30,165 bases of DNA from SIG710 sp045651985 (GTDB taxonomy: Bacteria > Bacillota > Clostridia > Oscillospirales > CAG-272): assembly GCA_045651985.1 (NCBI GenBank), contig JAZRTK010000044.1:1-30165 (forward strand). The letters run 5' to 3'. The notes under the pieces were generated by a model. It had not been told where the DNA came from, did no database searches, and saw nothing but the letters and a program-made list of their open reading frames with translations. The position numbers and the translations under genes are program-made. This document shows, one piece after another, positions 7,354-14,508 of this stretch. How positions within the stretch are numbered: the stretch's first letter is position 1; each line of letters opens with the position of its first letter.

Positions 7354-8539
7354 TCAGAACATGACACCAAACGGACAGCCCCAAAGACGCCTTATGCCAA
7401 TTAAGGTCAAGAAGTCCTACAACCCCGCAATTTTTGTAGGCGAGGCGTTCAAAAACCTTTGGCGCGACGGCATCATGTCGCTGGCTTCGATACTTGTCCT
7501 TGCCAGCTGCCTGGTGGTCCTTGGCTGCTTTGCTCTGCTGGTGTTCAATATCAACGTAAACATGAATAATCTTGCTTCTCTCAACGAGATCGTTGCGTTC
7601 ACCGAGTACGATATGGACGAGGAAGACGCCAAAGCTCTCGGCGAGGAGATAAAGAAGCTTGACAACGTAGAGGAAGTTGAGTTTATCTCAAAGGTTCAGG
7701 GACTTGAGGATTTGAAGGCTACGTATCCCGAATTTTCCGACCTTTTTGACGAGTTCGAGGAGGACGGAACGCCCGATACAGAACAAGCTCCCGACACCAC
7801 CCCCGAGATAAGTGACACCGAGGCGGAACCCGATACGCAGGAGCCCGCTGATACTTCCGAGACGGCAGATGACACAGATGAGGCGTCAACACCCGACGAT
7901 CCCGATAGCGCGGAGCCCGCTGACAGTGAGCCCGTTGATACTCAACCGGAAGACACTGAGCCCGAAACTCCCGCAGTCACGGAAGCTCCCGAAGATCCGA
8001 GTAACAAAAACCCCTTGGCTCATTGCTTCAGAATCAAGTACAAGGACAACGCAAAGGTTGCCACACTTGAATTCAATCTTAACGAGATGGAGGGGATCCG
8101 AAAGGTAAATAATCGTCAGGATCTGGCAATGTCCCTTGAGAATCTCAAAAACGGTATCTCCATGGTATTTATCTGGTTTCTTGTCGTGCTTTTCGTTGTC
8201 AGTGTATTCATTATCATCAATACAATAAAGCTTGCGGTCAACTCCCACATGGAGGAGATCCGCGTAATGAAATACATAGGAGCTTCCAATTGGTTCGTTG
8301 TTACCCCCTATATTATTGAGGGTACGATAATCGGAATCTTCTCCGGCGTTATTTCATTTATTGTAGAATGGGGAATTTATTACAAGCTGGCGTCTATCAT
8401 TTCGGGCGATGCGCCTATAATCGAGCTTATCTCCTTTGACGCTATCCGCCTGCCCGTAGCCCTTGCGTTTATAGGTCTGGGCGTGCTGACGGGCGTTGTG
8501 GGAAGCTGCATTTCTCTGAGAAAGAATCTCAACGCATAA
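7340..8539 (+). CDS. ftsX: Cell division protein FtsX with long extracellular insert
   Basis: The membrane subunit of FtsEX. It has a cytosolic N-terminal tail, a first membrane helix around MSLASILVLASCLVVLGCFA, a large extracellular domain, and three further helices from about residue 270 to the end, the FtsX permease arrangement. Length is 399 residues against about 295-310 usual. The excess is a low-complexity insert at about residues 142-225, inside the extracellular domain, made almost only of Asp, Glu, Pro, Thr, Ser and Ala. Start ATG 7340 is chosen because GGGAGG (7326-7331) lies 8 bases upstream; an earlier in-frame start at 7295 has no such site. It overlaps ftsE and precedes the M23 enzyme it should control. 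Confidence 0.93.
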   Translation: MNNNNQNMTPNGQPQRRLMPIKVKKSYNPAIFVGEAFKNLWRDGIMSLASILVLASCLVVLGCFALLVFNINVNMNNLASLNEIVAFTEYDMDEEDAKALGEEIKKLDNVEEVEFISKVQGLEDLKATYPEFSDLFDEFEEDGTPDTEQAPDTTPEISDTEAEPDTQEPADTSETADDTDEASTPDDPDSAEPADSEPVDTQPEDTEPETPAVTEAPEDPSNKNPLAHCFRIKYKDNAKVATLEFNLNEMEGIRKVNNRQDLAMSLENLKNGISMVFIWFLVVLFVVSVFIIINTIKLAVNSHMEEIRVMKYIGASNWFVVTPYIIEGTIIGIFSGVISFIVEWGIYYKLASIISGDAPIIELISFDAIRLPVALAFIGLGVLTGVVGSCISLRKNLNA

Positions 8540-8573
8540 AAAGACGAATAATCCACCAAGCATATGTCAAAGA

Positions 8574-9803
8574 ATGAAAGGAGCGGTTGTTATAAAAGCG
8601 ATCTGTCAAAAGATATTTGCAAAGAAAAAACTCATCGGCACACTGTGCGGCTTTCTCGCCTTCGTTATCGCATTTTTAGCAGTCGGACAGTTCCTTGCAG
8701 TCAGAGTTCGGGTAGAGGCGGCTACGGACGCCAATCTTCAGGCAATGGAGAATAAGCTGGACGCTCTGAAAAAACAGAAAAACGAAATATCAAAGAAACT
8801 TACTGCTGCAAAAAGCAACAAGGCGGAAGCGGTAAAATATAAGTCCTATATCGACCAGCAGATGAATATCGTAAATGAGGAAGTTACCACCATAAACGAA
8901 CTTATTTCCGAGCTGGACCGCAAGGTAAAGGACAAGGAAGCCGAGATAAAAGCGGCTAAGACCGAGAGAAATAAGCAGCTTGAGAACTTCAAGCAGGTCA
9001 TGCTTCTTACATACGAGGGCGGCAACGCCAGTTACATTGAAATGGTGCTGGGTGCCGAAAGTTTCTACGATTTCCTGACCCGCGTCGAACGTGTTTCCTC
9101 GCTGATGGACTATTGCAACACCGTCATGGAGGAAATGAAGACACTGGAAAATCAACTCAGCATTGCAAAATCTGACCTTGAGACATCCCTTGCCGCTCAG
9201 CTTGAATACAAGTCGGAGCTGGTCTTGCGCGAGGCGGAGCTTGAAGATCTTCAGACGGAAAATGAGAATTACCTGAAGAATCTTGAAAAGGATATTTCAA
9301 GTTACACAAGTACGTATAATTCTTACGCTGCAGAGGAAAAGAAGATCGACGCCGAGATAGAAAAGTACTTAAAGGAATTGCAGGAAAAAGAAAACTCCGC
9401 TTACGTTGGCGGTGAGTTTATCTGGCCCGTTCCCAGAAGCTGGGCTCGTATCAGCTCCCCTTACGGCTGGAGAACCTTGAACGGTAAGCGCGAGCACCAT
9501 AACGGTATCGACATTCCTGCAAGTAAGGGAACGAATATCTATGCCTCAAACAGCGGTAAGGTCATCACGGCTACCTGGCATTACAGCTACGGTAACTACG
9601 TTATCATCGACCACGGCGGTGGAAAGGCGACCCTTTACGCACACGCAAGTAAGCTCAACTGCAAGGTCGGCGATCAGGTAAAGCAAGGTGACGTTATTGC
9701 ATACGTCGGAACTACGGGTCACTCCACCGGCAACCACCTGCATTTTGAGGTAAGAATCAACGGTGCAAAGCAGAATCCCTTAAATTACGTAAAGCAACCC
9801 TAA
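8574..9803 (+). CDS. M23 peptidoglycan endopeptidase with N-terminal coiled coil
   Basis: An exported murein hydrolase of about 409 residues. A basic stretch and a hydrophobic segment (GTLCGFLAFVIAFLAVGQFLA, residues 22-42 approximately) act as signal peptide or anchor. A long coiled coil follows (about 50-270), the type of domain used by EnvC, PcsB and CwlO to contact FtsX. The C-terminal M23/LytM domain begins near residue 280 and has both zinc motifs: H309-x3-D313 and H388-x-H390. Unlike E. coli EnvC, the domain therefore seems catalytically complete and should cut peptide cross-links itself. It directly follows ftsX, so it is the likely FtsEX-controlled hydrolase. The start is uncertain: ATG 8574 has no good ribosome binding site upstream, and a strong one (AAAGGAG, 8577-8583) lies just inside it. 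Confidence 0.92.
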   Translation: MKGAVVIKAICQKIFAKKKLIGTLCGFLAFVIAFLAVGQFLAVRVRVEAATDANLQAMENKLDALKKQKNEISKKLTAAKSNKAEAVKYKSYIDQQMNIVNEEVTTINELISELDRKVKDKEAEIKAAKTERNKQLENFKQVMLLTYEGGNASYIEMVLGAESFYDFLTRVERVSSLMDYCNTVMEEMKTLENQLSIAKSDLETSLAAQLEYKSELVLREAELEDLQTENENYLKNLEKDISSYTSTYNSYAAEEKKIDAEIEKYLKELQEKENSAYVGGEFIWPVPRSWARISSPYGWRTLNGKREHHNGIDIPASKGTNIYASNSGKVITATWHYSYGNYVIIDHGGGKATLYAHASKLNCKVGDQVKQGDVIAYVGTTGHSTGNHLHFEVRINGAKQNPLNYVKQP

Positions 9804-9815
9804 TGGAGGAATCTC

Positions 9816-11078
9816 TTGAATAAGAAAATTTCACTTTCCGTATTTATCCTGTCAATTCTTTTGACCGTGCTGGTAGTCTTTATGACTACGTACGTTGCTT
9901 TGGCTGAGGTCTTCCGTGACAAGTACGGAGAGCTTGCAAAGGACTTGGCCGACGGAAACGGAACGGTCATTTCCGACAGCAATATGACCTCCGATGAAAA
10001 GTTGGAGATCATAAAAAGCATCTTCACCCTCTATTCCTACTACGACCTTGACGACGAGGCGCTGATAAACGGCGCGCTCAAGGGTCTGGCACAGGGAACG
10101 GGTGACAGATATGCCGAATATTATACGGAAGAGGAATTTTCCGCTATGATGGACGATTCAAACGGCGATATGCAGGGAATCGGCATCAGCATTATCCACA
10201 ACACCGAGTATAACGTCATAGAGATCATCAACGTCTTTGAAAATTCTCCCGCTCTTGAAGCCGGACTCGAACCCGGATTTCTTATAACCTACGTGGGCAT
10301 CGGTGATGATGCCACGCCCGTTGACGAGCTCGGTTATACCAACGCTGTTCTTGCTCTGCAGGGCAAGGCGGGAACTCTTTGCGAGTTCACGGTCAACTGC
10401 GGCGATAATTACGGCGAGATAAGAGAATATTCCATTGAGCGCGGATTTGTCAAGGAGCAGACGGTGACACACCGCATCTGCGAGACGGACAAGAGCGTGG
10501 GTATCATAAAGATCCTCGAATTTGACGCAACTACTCCCGATCAGTTTTTTGCCGCCATTGACGACTTGAAGGCAAACGGTGCACAAAAGCTGATCTTTGA
10601 CGTCCGTTATAACCCCGGCGGAAATCTTGATTCCATTTGCGAAATTCTTGATTTTCTGGTTCCCGAGGGACCGATTATCCGCATAAAGGACAAGAGCGGA
10701 AAAGAGGAGACTATCGATTCGGACAAGAGCGAGTTTGATATGCCCATGGCAGTTCTGTGTAACGGAAGCACCGCTTCCGCAGCCGAGCTGTTTACCTCCG
10801 CTTTAATGGACTACGACAAGGCGACCTCGGTGGGCAACGTCACTTACGGAAAGGGAAGTATGCAGACTACAATTCCCTTGACAGACGGAAGCGGAGTCAA
10901 GCTGACCACAAAGATGTATTTCCCACCCTTCTCGGAGGGCTACGACGGTATCGGAATTACGCCGGATATCGAAATTGACATGGACGAGTCCACGAATGGC
11001 ATCAGTATTTATAAAATCACAGATGCGCAGGACACTCAGCTCCAGAGAGCCATTCAATATTTAAGTGAAGGTAAATAA
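9816..11078 (+). CDS. S41 C-terminal processing protease, CtpA/CtpB type
   Basis: A membrane-anchored serine protease acting outside the membrane, 420 residues. It has an N-terminal signal anchor (SVFILSILLTVLVVFMTTYVA), an alpha-helical segment, a PDZ domain at about 110-195 and the S41 protease core. The catalytic pair is present: S321 in NGSTASAAE and K346 in YGKGSM, with the 25-residue spacing known in the family. Translation starts at TTG 9816, shown by TGGAGGA at 9804-9810 immediately after the stop of the previous gene. In Bacillus subtilis a ctp gene also follows ftsEX, and Prc-type proteases elsewhere degrade murein hydrolases, so it may trim or remove the M23 enzyme or its partners; this is an inference. 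Confidence 0.94.
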   Translation: MNKKISLSVFILSILLTVLVVFMTTYVALAEVFRDKYGELAKDLADGNGTVISDSNMTSDEKLEIIKSIFTLYSYYDLDDEALINGALKGLAQGTGDRYAEYYTEEEFSAMMDDSNGDMQGIGISIIHNTEYNVIEIINVFENSPALEAGLEPGFLITYVGIGDDATPVDELGYTNAVLALQGKAGTLCEFTVNCGDNYGEIREYSIERGFVKEQTVTHRICETDKSVGIIKILEFDATTPDQFFAAIDDLKANGAQKLIFDVRYNPGGNLDSICEILDFLVPEGPIIRIKDKSGKEETIDSDKSEFDMPMAVLCNGSTASAAELFTSALMDYDKATSVGNVTYGKGSMQTTIPLTDGSGVKLTTKMYFPPFSEGYDGIGITPDIEIDMDESTNGISIYKITDAQDTQLQRAIQYLSEGK

Positions 11079-11100
11079 TTTAAATTTTTATATATTTTGC

Positions 11101-11114
11101 GCCGCCGAGGCGGC
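11101..11114 (+). repeat. GC hairpin upstream of the greA ribosome binding site
   Basis: GCCGCC (11101-11106) and GGCGGC (11109-11114) form a short, very stable hairpin just before the Shine-Dalgarno AGGAGGA (11117-11123). Upstream is an AT-rich run with a TATATT (11091-11096), but I find no convincing -35 box. No U-run follows, so it is not a terminator. Confidence 0.4.
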
Positions 11115-11130
11115 ATAGGAGGACACAGAC

Positions 11131-11619
11131 ATGGCAAAGGAAAGTCAGATGCTTTACACAGAGGACGGTCTGAATAAGCTCAAGGCCGAGCTTGACGACC
11201 TTAAGAACGTACAGAGACCCAAAAACCTTGAGGCGATCGCGGTGGCGCGCTCCTTCGGAGACCTTTCCGAGAACGCGGAGTATGATGCGGCAAGAAACGA
11301 GCAGGCTCAGATCGAGGCAAAGATCAAAGAGCTTGAATACCTCATTGAGAATGCGGTTGTGGTCGACGAGGAAACTCTTGACGCTAGTATCGTAAGCGTT
11401 GGCTCTTACGTAAAAGTTAAAAACAAGGAAATGAAAAAGACCTTTGAATACAGCATCGTAGCCCCCAATCAGGTGTCGGCGGCCGACGGACTTATTTCCG
11501 ATCAGTCTCCTATCGGTAAGGCGCTCATGGGTGCAAAGAAGGGCGATGTCGTAACCTTTGAGACCCCCAGAGGAACAGCCCGTCTTGAGGTCCTCGACGT
11601 TGCAAGAGCAAAGCTTTAA
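11131..11619 (+). CDS. greA: Transcription elongation factor GreA
   Basis: GreA enters the RNA polymerase secondary channel and stimulates cleavage of backtracked transcripts. The 162 residues match the family (about 158). The N-terminal coiled coil carries the conserved acidic tip GDLSENAEYDAARNEQ at about residues 43-58, including the Asp and Glu that coordinate the catalytic magnesium. The C-terminal half is the FKBP-like domain with SPIGKALMGAKKGD. A strong AGGAGGA site supports the start. The pair greA-lysS is common in Firmicutes, and the two are 35 bases apart here. Confidence 0.97.
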   Translation: MAKESQMLYTEDGLNKLKAELDDLKNVQRPKNLEAIAVARSFGDLSENAEYDAARNEQAQIEAKIKELEYLIENAVVVDEETLDASIVSVGSYVKVKNKEMKKTFEYSIVAPNQVSAADGLISDQSPIGKALMGAKKGDVVTFETPRGTARLEVLDVARAKL

Positions 11620-11654
11620 TGCTTATTTGATTTGACTGAAAGGAAATTTTAAAA

Positions 11655-13163
11655 ATGGCAGATCAGCAGATGACCCCAAATGAAGGCGGGGAAATGTCCG
11701 CAAAGGAGCTGAACGCGCTTTTGCAGGTGCGCCGCGATAAGCTCTCCGAGCTTTGCGAGGCGGGACAGAACCCCTATGAAATAACAAAGTACGACCAGAC
11801 TCACCACGCACAGGAAATAAAGGACGGGTTTGAAGCCCTTGAAGGACAGAACGTATCTGTCGCAGGCAGAATGATGTCAAAAAGAGTTATGGGTAAGGCA
11901 TCGTTTTGCAACGTGCAGGACCTGAGCGGCAGTATCCAGTGCTACGTTTGCCGCGACTCCTTGGGTGAGGACGAATATAAGGGATTCAAGAGACTTGATA
12001 TAGGTGACCTTGTTGGTATCAAGGGTACTGTTTTTAAGACCAAGACGGGGGAGATTTCCGTTCACGCACAGTCCGTAACGCTTCTTTCAAAGAGCCTCCA
12101 GATCCTCCCCGAGAAGTTCCACGGACTGACCAACACCGATACACGTTACCGTCAGCGCTACATCGACCTTATCATGAACGCTGACACAAAGGCTACATTC
12201 ATTAATCGCTCCAAGATTATAAGCGCTATCCGCCACTACCTTGACGGACAGGGCTTTATGGAGGTTGAGACCCCCATGCTCGTGTCCAACGCGGGCGGTG
12301 CGGCGGCAAGACCCTTTGACACTCACTTTAACGCACTTGATATCGACGTAAAGCTCCGTATATCTCTCGAACTGTACCCCAAGCGCCTTATCGTCGGCGG
12401 ACTTGAAAAGGTCTACGAGATCGGCAGAGTTTTCCGCAACGAAGGACTTGATACACGCCATAACCCCGAGTTTACACTCATGGAGCTTTACCAGGCGTAT
12501 ACAGATTACCACGGCATGATGGACTTGACCGAGAATCTTTACCGCCATCTTGCGCAAGAAGTCCTTGGAACGACCAAGATTACTTATAACGGCATTGAAA
12601 TGGATCTGGGTAAGCCCTTTGCCCGTATTACGATGCTTGATGCTGTAAAGCAGTACTCGGGCGTTGATTTCAATGAGATCAAGACTGTCGAGGAAGCTCG
12701 CGCAGTAGCAAAGGAACACCACATAGAATACGAGGAGCGCCACGGCAAGGGCGATATTCTCAACCTGTTCTTCGAGACCTACGTTGAGGAGCATCTTATC
12801 CAGCCCACGTTCGTTATGGACCACCCCGTAGAGATATCTCCGCTTACAAAGAAGAAGCCCGAGAATCCCGATTACGTTGAGCGCTTTGAGTTCTTTATGA
12901 ACGGCTGGGAGATGGCAAACGCATACTCCGAGCTGAACGACCCCATTGACCAGCGTGAACGCTTCAAGGCACAGGAAGCAATGCTCGCACAGGGTGACGA
13001 AGAAGCAAATACCACCGATGAGGACTTCCTCTACGCGCTTGAGCTCGGTATGCCTCCCACAGGCGGAATCGGCTTTGGTATTGACCGTATGGTAATGCTC
13101 CTAACCGACAGCCCATCTATCCGCGACGTTCTTCTGTTCCCCACGATGAAGCCGCTTGACTGA
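11655..13163 (+). CDS. lysS: Lysyl-tRNA synthetase, class II
   Basis: Charges tRNA-Lys with lysine in the cytosol. The 502 residues are typical of class II LysRS. The N-terminal part has an OB-fold anticodon-binding domain (about 65-170, with SVAGRMMSKRVMGKASF). Class II motif 2 is visible in RNEGLDTRHNPEFTLME and motif 3 at the C-terminus in GIGFGIDRMVMLLTDS, followed by the usual LLFPTMKP ending. The AAAGGAAA site (11639-11646) supports the start. No T-box or other leader is visible in the short gap from greA, so it should be expressed with the operon. Confidence 0.98.
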   Translation: MADQQMTPNEGGEMSAKELNALLQVRRDKLSELCEAGQNPYEITKYDQTHHAQEIKDGFEALEGQNVSVAGRMMSKRVMGKASFCNVQDLSGSIQCYVCRDSLGEDEYKGFKRLDIGDLVGIKGTVFKTKTGEISVHAQSVTLLSKSLQILPEKFHGLTNTDTRYRQRYIDLIMNADTKATFINRSKIISAIRHYLDGQGFMEVETPMLVSNAGGAAARPFDTHFNALDIDVKLRISLELYPKRLIVGGLEKVYEIGRVFRNEGLDTRHNPEFTLMELYQAYTDYHGMMDLTENLYRHLAQEVLGTTKITYNGIEMDLGKPFARITMLDAVKQYSGVDFNEIKTVEEARAVAKEHHIEYEERHGKGDILNLFFETYVEEHLIQPTFVMDHPVEISPLTKKKPENPDYVERFEFFMNGWEMANAYSELNDPIDQRERFKAQEAMLAQGDEEANTTDEDFLYALELGMPPTGGIGFGIDRMVMLLTDSPSIRDVLLFPTMKPLD

Positions 13164-13181
13164 ATTACGAGGTGATGACTG

Positions 13182-13382
13182 ATGGAAAAGAAACTTTATA
13201 GATCTAATACAGATAAAAAGCTTTGCGGTGTTTGCGGCGGACTTGCCGAATATCTTAACGTAGACCCAACCGTTGTTCGACTGCTTTGGGTATTGGCTGC
13301 TCTCTTTGTGGGCTGCGGAGTTTTGGCGTACATCGTTGCCGCTCTGGTCATTCCCGAGAAGCCCAATAATCTTATTCAATAA
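13182..13382 (+). CDS. Small PspC-domain membrane protein
   Basis: A 66-residue protein that consists only of a PspC domain: a basic N-terminus with the motif LCGVCGGLAEYLNVDPTVVRLLW and one hydrophobic helix (about 36-58). PspC family members take part in envelope stress responses in proteobacteria; in Firmicutes the single-domain form has less clear functions. It starts with an ideal GAGGTGA ribosome binding site (13169-13175) 18 bases after lysS and ends just before a strong terminator, so it is the last gene of the long unit. Confidence 0.9.
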   Translation: MEKKLYRSNTDKKLCGVCGGLAEYLNVDPTVVRLLWVLAALFVGCGVLAYIVAALVIPEKPNNLIQ

Positions 13383-13386
13383 AATT

Positions 13387-13420
13387 AACACCCTATGATC
13401 TGGAGATCATAGGGTGTTTT
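13387..13420 (+). terminator. Intrinsic terminator after pspC
   Basis: A perfect 14-base-pair stem, AACACCCTATGATC (13387-13400) with GATCATAGGGTGTT (13405-13418), closes a TGGA loop and runs into TTTT. It ends the rsmE-to-pspC transcription unit. Confidence 0.92.
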
Positions 13421-13424
13421 CCTA

Positions 13425-13565
13425 TTCAATAGGGGCGGCAACTCGACGACTCGGAAAACGAGGGAATAAAGCAAAACGATCGTCTGGCGGGGGAAATTAT
13501 ATTATCCTTAGGTGGCGTGTCCCAGATCATGCTCACAAGATGAGAAGATAGATAATATTTTTCTT
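13425..13565 (+). ncRNA. Possible structured RNA, class unknown
   Basis: A gene-free segment with several pairings in the same orientation. GACGA (13445-13449) pairs with TCGTC (13480-13484). Directly inside is the hairpin CTCG-GAAAA-CGAG (13450-13462), followed by a single-stranded A-rich stretch. A second domain pairs ATATTATC (13499-13506) with GATAATAT (13551-13558) and encloses the hairpin CTCA-CAAGA-TGAG (about 13532-13544), then a T-rich run. It fits no riboswitch that I recognise, and no promoter is evident before it except read-through past the pspC terminator. The promoter at 13612 lies downstream, so it would not be a leader of the next gene. Confidence 0.25.
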
Positions 13566-13611
13566 TATGATACATAAAAGTCCCAAATTTTCAATCGCTG
13601 TAAATAAAGTG

Positions 13612-13640
13612 TTGCAGAAAGTACCTTTTTATGGTATAAT
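13612..13640 (+). promoter_or_regulatory. Sigma-A promoter of the methyltransferase gene
   Basis: TTGCAG at 13612-13617 and TATAAT at 13635-13640 are 17 bases apart, with an extended -10 TGG just before. Transcription should begin near 13647, about 32 bases before the gene. Confidence 0.8.
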
Positions 13641-13678
13641 TAAGATAAACAAACCAAAAAGTGACAGGAGTCCCTAAA

Positions 13679-14344
13679 ATGAAACTTCTTATCAGCGCAA
13701 TGACAAAATACGTAATGGGGCTTTTGCTGGTTGCGGCACTTTTGTTTGTCCCCGCGGGGACGCTTGATTATATGAACGGCTGGCTTTTTATCGGACTGCT
13801 TTTCGTACCCATGCTCCTGCTTGGAGTCGTGCTGTTTGTAAAATCTCCCGATCTCCTGCAAAAGCGTCTTGATGCAAAGGAAAAAGAAAATACCCAAAAG
13901 GGCGTGGTTGCCCTGTCGGCTCTGCTTTTCCTTGGAGGCTTTATTGTGGCGGGGCTTGATTTCCGTTTTGGCTGGACGAACGTGCCTGTGTGGTGCGTTA
14001 TTGGAGCTTCAATCGTTCTGCTCGTGTCCTACGCGCTTTACGGGGAGGTCATGCGGGAAAATGCTTACCTTTCAAGAACTGTTGAGGTGCAGGAAAACCA
14101 AAAGGTGGTTGACACGGGCTTGTACAGCATCGTGCGACACCCCATGTACGCAACGACTGTCTGGCTTTTTCTTTCGATTCCCGTCATTCTCGGATCTCTT
14201 TGGGCGTTGGTCTGCTTTTTGCCCTACGTTGCCGTTATTGCCGTACGGATCGTGAACGAGGAAAAGGTGCTCTGCACAGGGCTTGAAGGCTATTCCGAGT
14301 ATAAAAAGCGAGTAAAATACAGAATCATACCGTTTGTTTGGTGA
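13679..14344 (+). CDS. Isoprenylcysteine carboxyl methyltransferase / PEMT-like membrane protein
   Basis: An integral membrane protein of 221 residues in the ICMT/phospholipid methyltransferase superfamily. It has about five hydrophobic segments and the conserved C-terminal cofactor block: GLYSIVRHPMYAT, later VNEEKVLCTGLEGYSEYKK and RIIPFVW. Such proteins transfer a methyl group from S-adenosylmethionine to a membrane-associated substrate; bacterial members rarely have a known substrate and bacteria lack prenylated CaaX proteins as a rule, so the function is open. AGGAG at 13666-13670 favours the ATG at 13679 over the GTG at 13661. It has its own promoter. Only a weak GCCAT/ATGGC hairpin (14352-14379) follows. 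Confidence 0.87.
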   Translation: MKLLISAMTKYVMGLLLVAALLFVPAGTLDYMNGWLFIGLLFVPMLLLGVVLFVKSPDLLQKRLDAKEKENTQKGVVALSALLFLGGFIVAGLDFRFGWTNVPVWCVIGASIVLLVSYALYGEVMRENAYLSRTVEVQENQKVVDTGLYSIVRHPMYATTVWLFLSIPVILGSLWALVCFLPYVAVIAVRIVNEEKVLCTGLEGYSEYKKRVKYRIIPFVW

Positions 14345-14449
14345 GCAGATTGCCATTTTTCAAATAATGAGCGCATGGCGGAGATTTTTGACCACAGATA
14401 GGATTAGCACACATTTAATTTCAAATTTGTAACAAAATTTAATCAAACA

Positions 14450-14478
14450 TTGTAAATGGCTGTATGCCATGGTAGAAT
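14450..14478 (+). promoter_or_regulatory. Promoter of the GH28 gene with a dyad in its spacer
   Basis: A weak -35 box TTGTAA (14450-14455) and -10 box TAGAAT (14473-14478, preceded by TGG) are 17 bases apart. The spacer is almost filled by the inverted repeat ATGGC-TGTAT-GCCAT (14456-14470). Its position is right for an operator that controls the gene, for example by sugar supply; the regulator is not known. Confidence 0.6.
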
Positions 14479-14508
14479 GAAGTAAATAAAACATTGTGAG
14501 GTTTTGAT

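Noticed and set aside
7767..8015. The FtsX acidic region as a DNA tandem repeat
   Set aside because: The amino acid composition is repetitive but no exact DNA unit recurs, so it is called a low-complexity insert.
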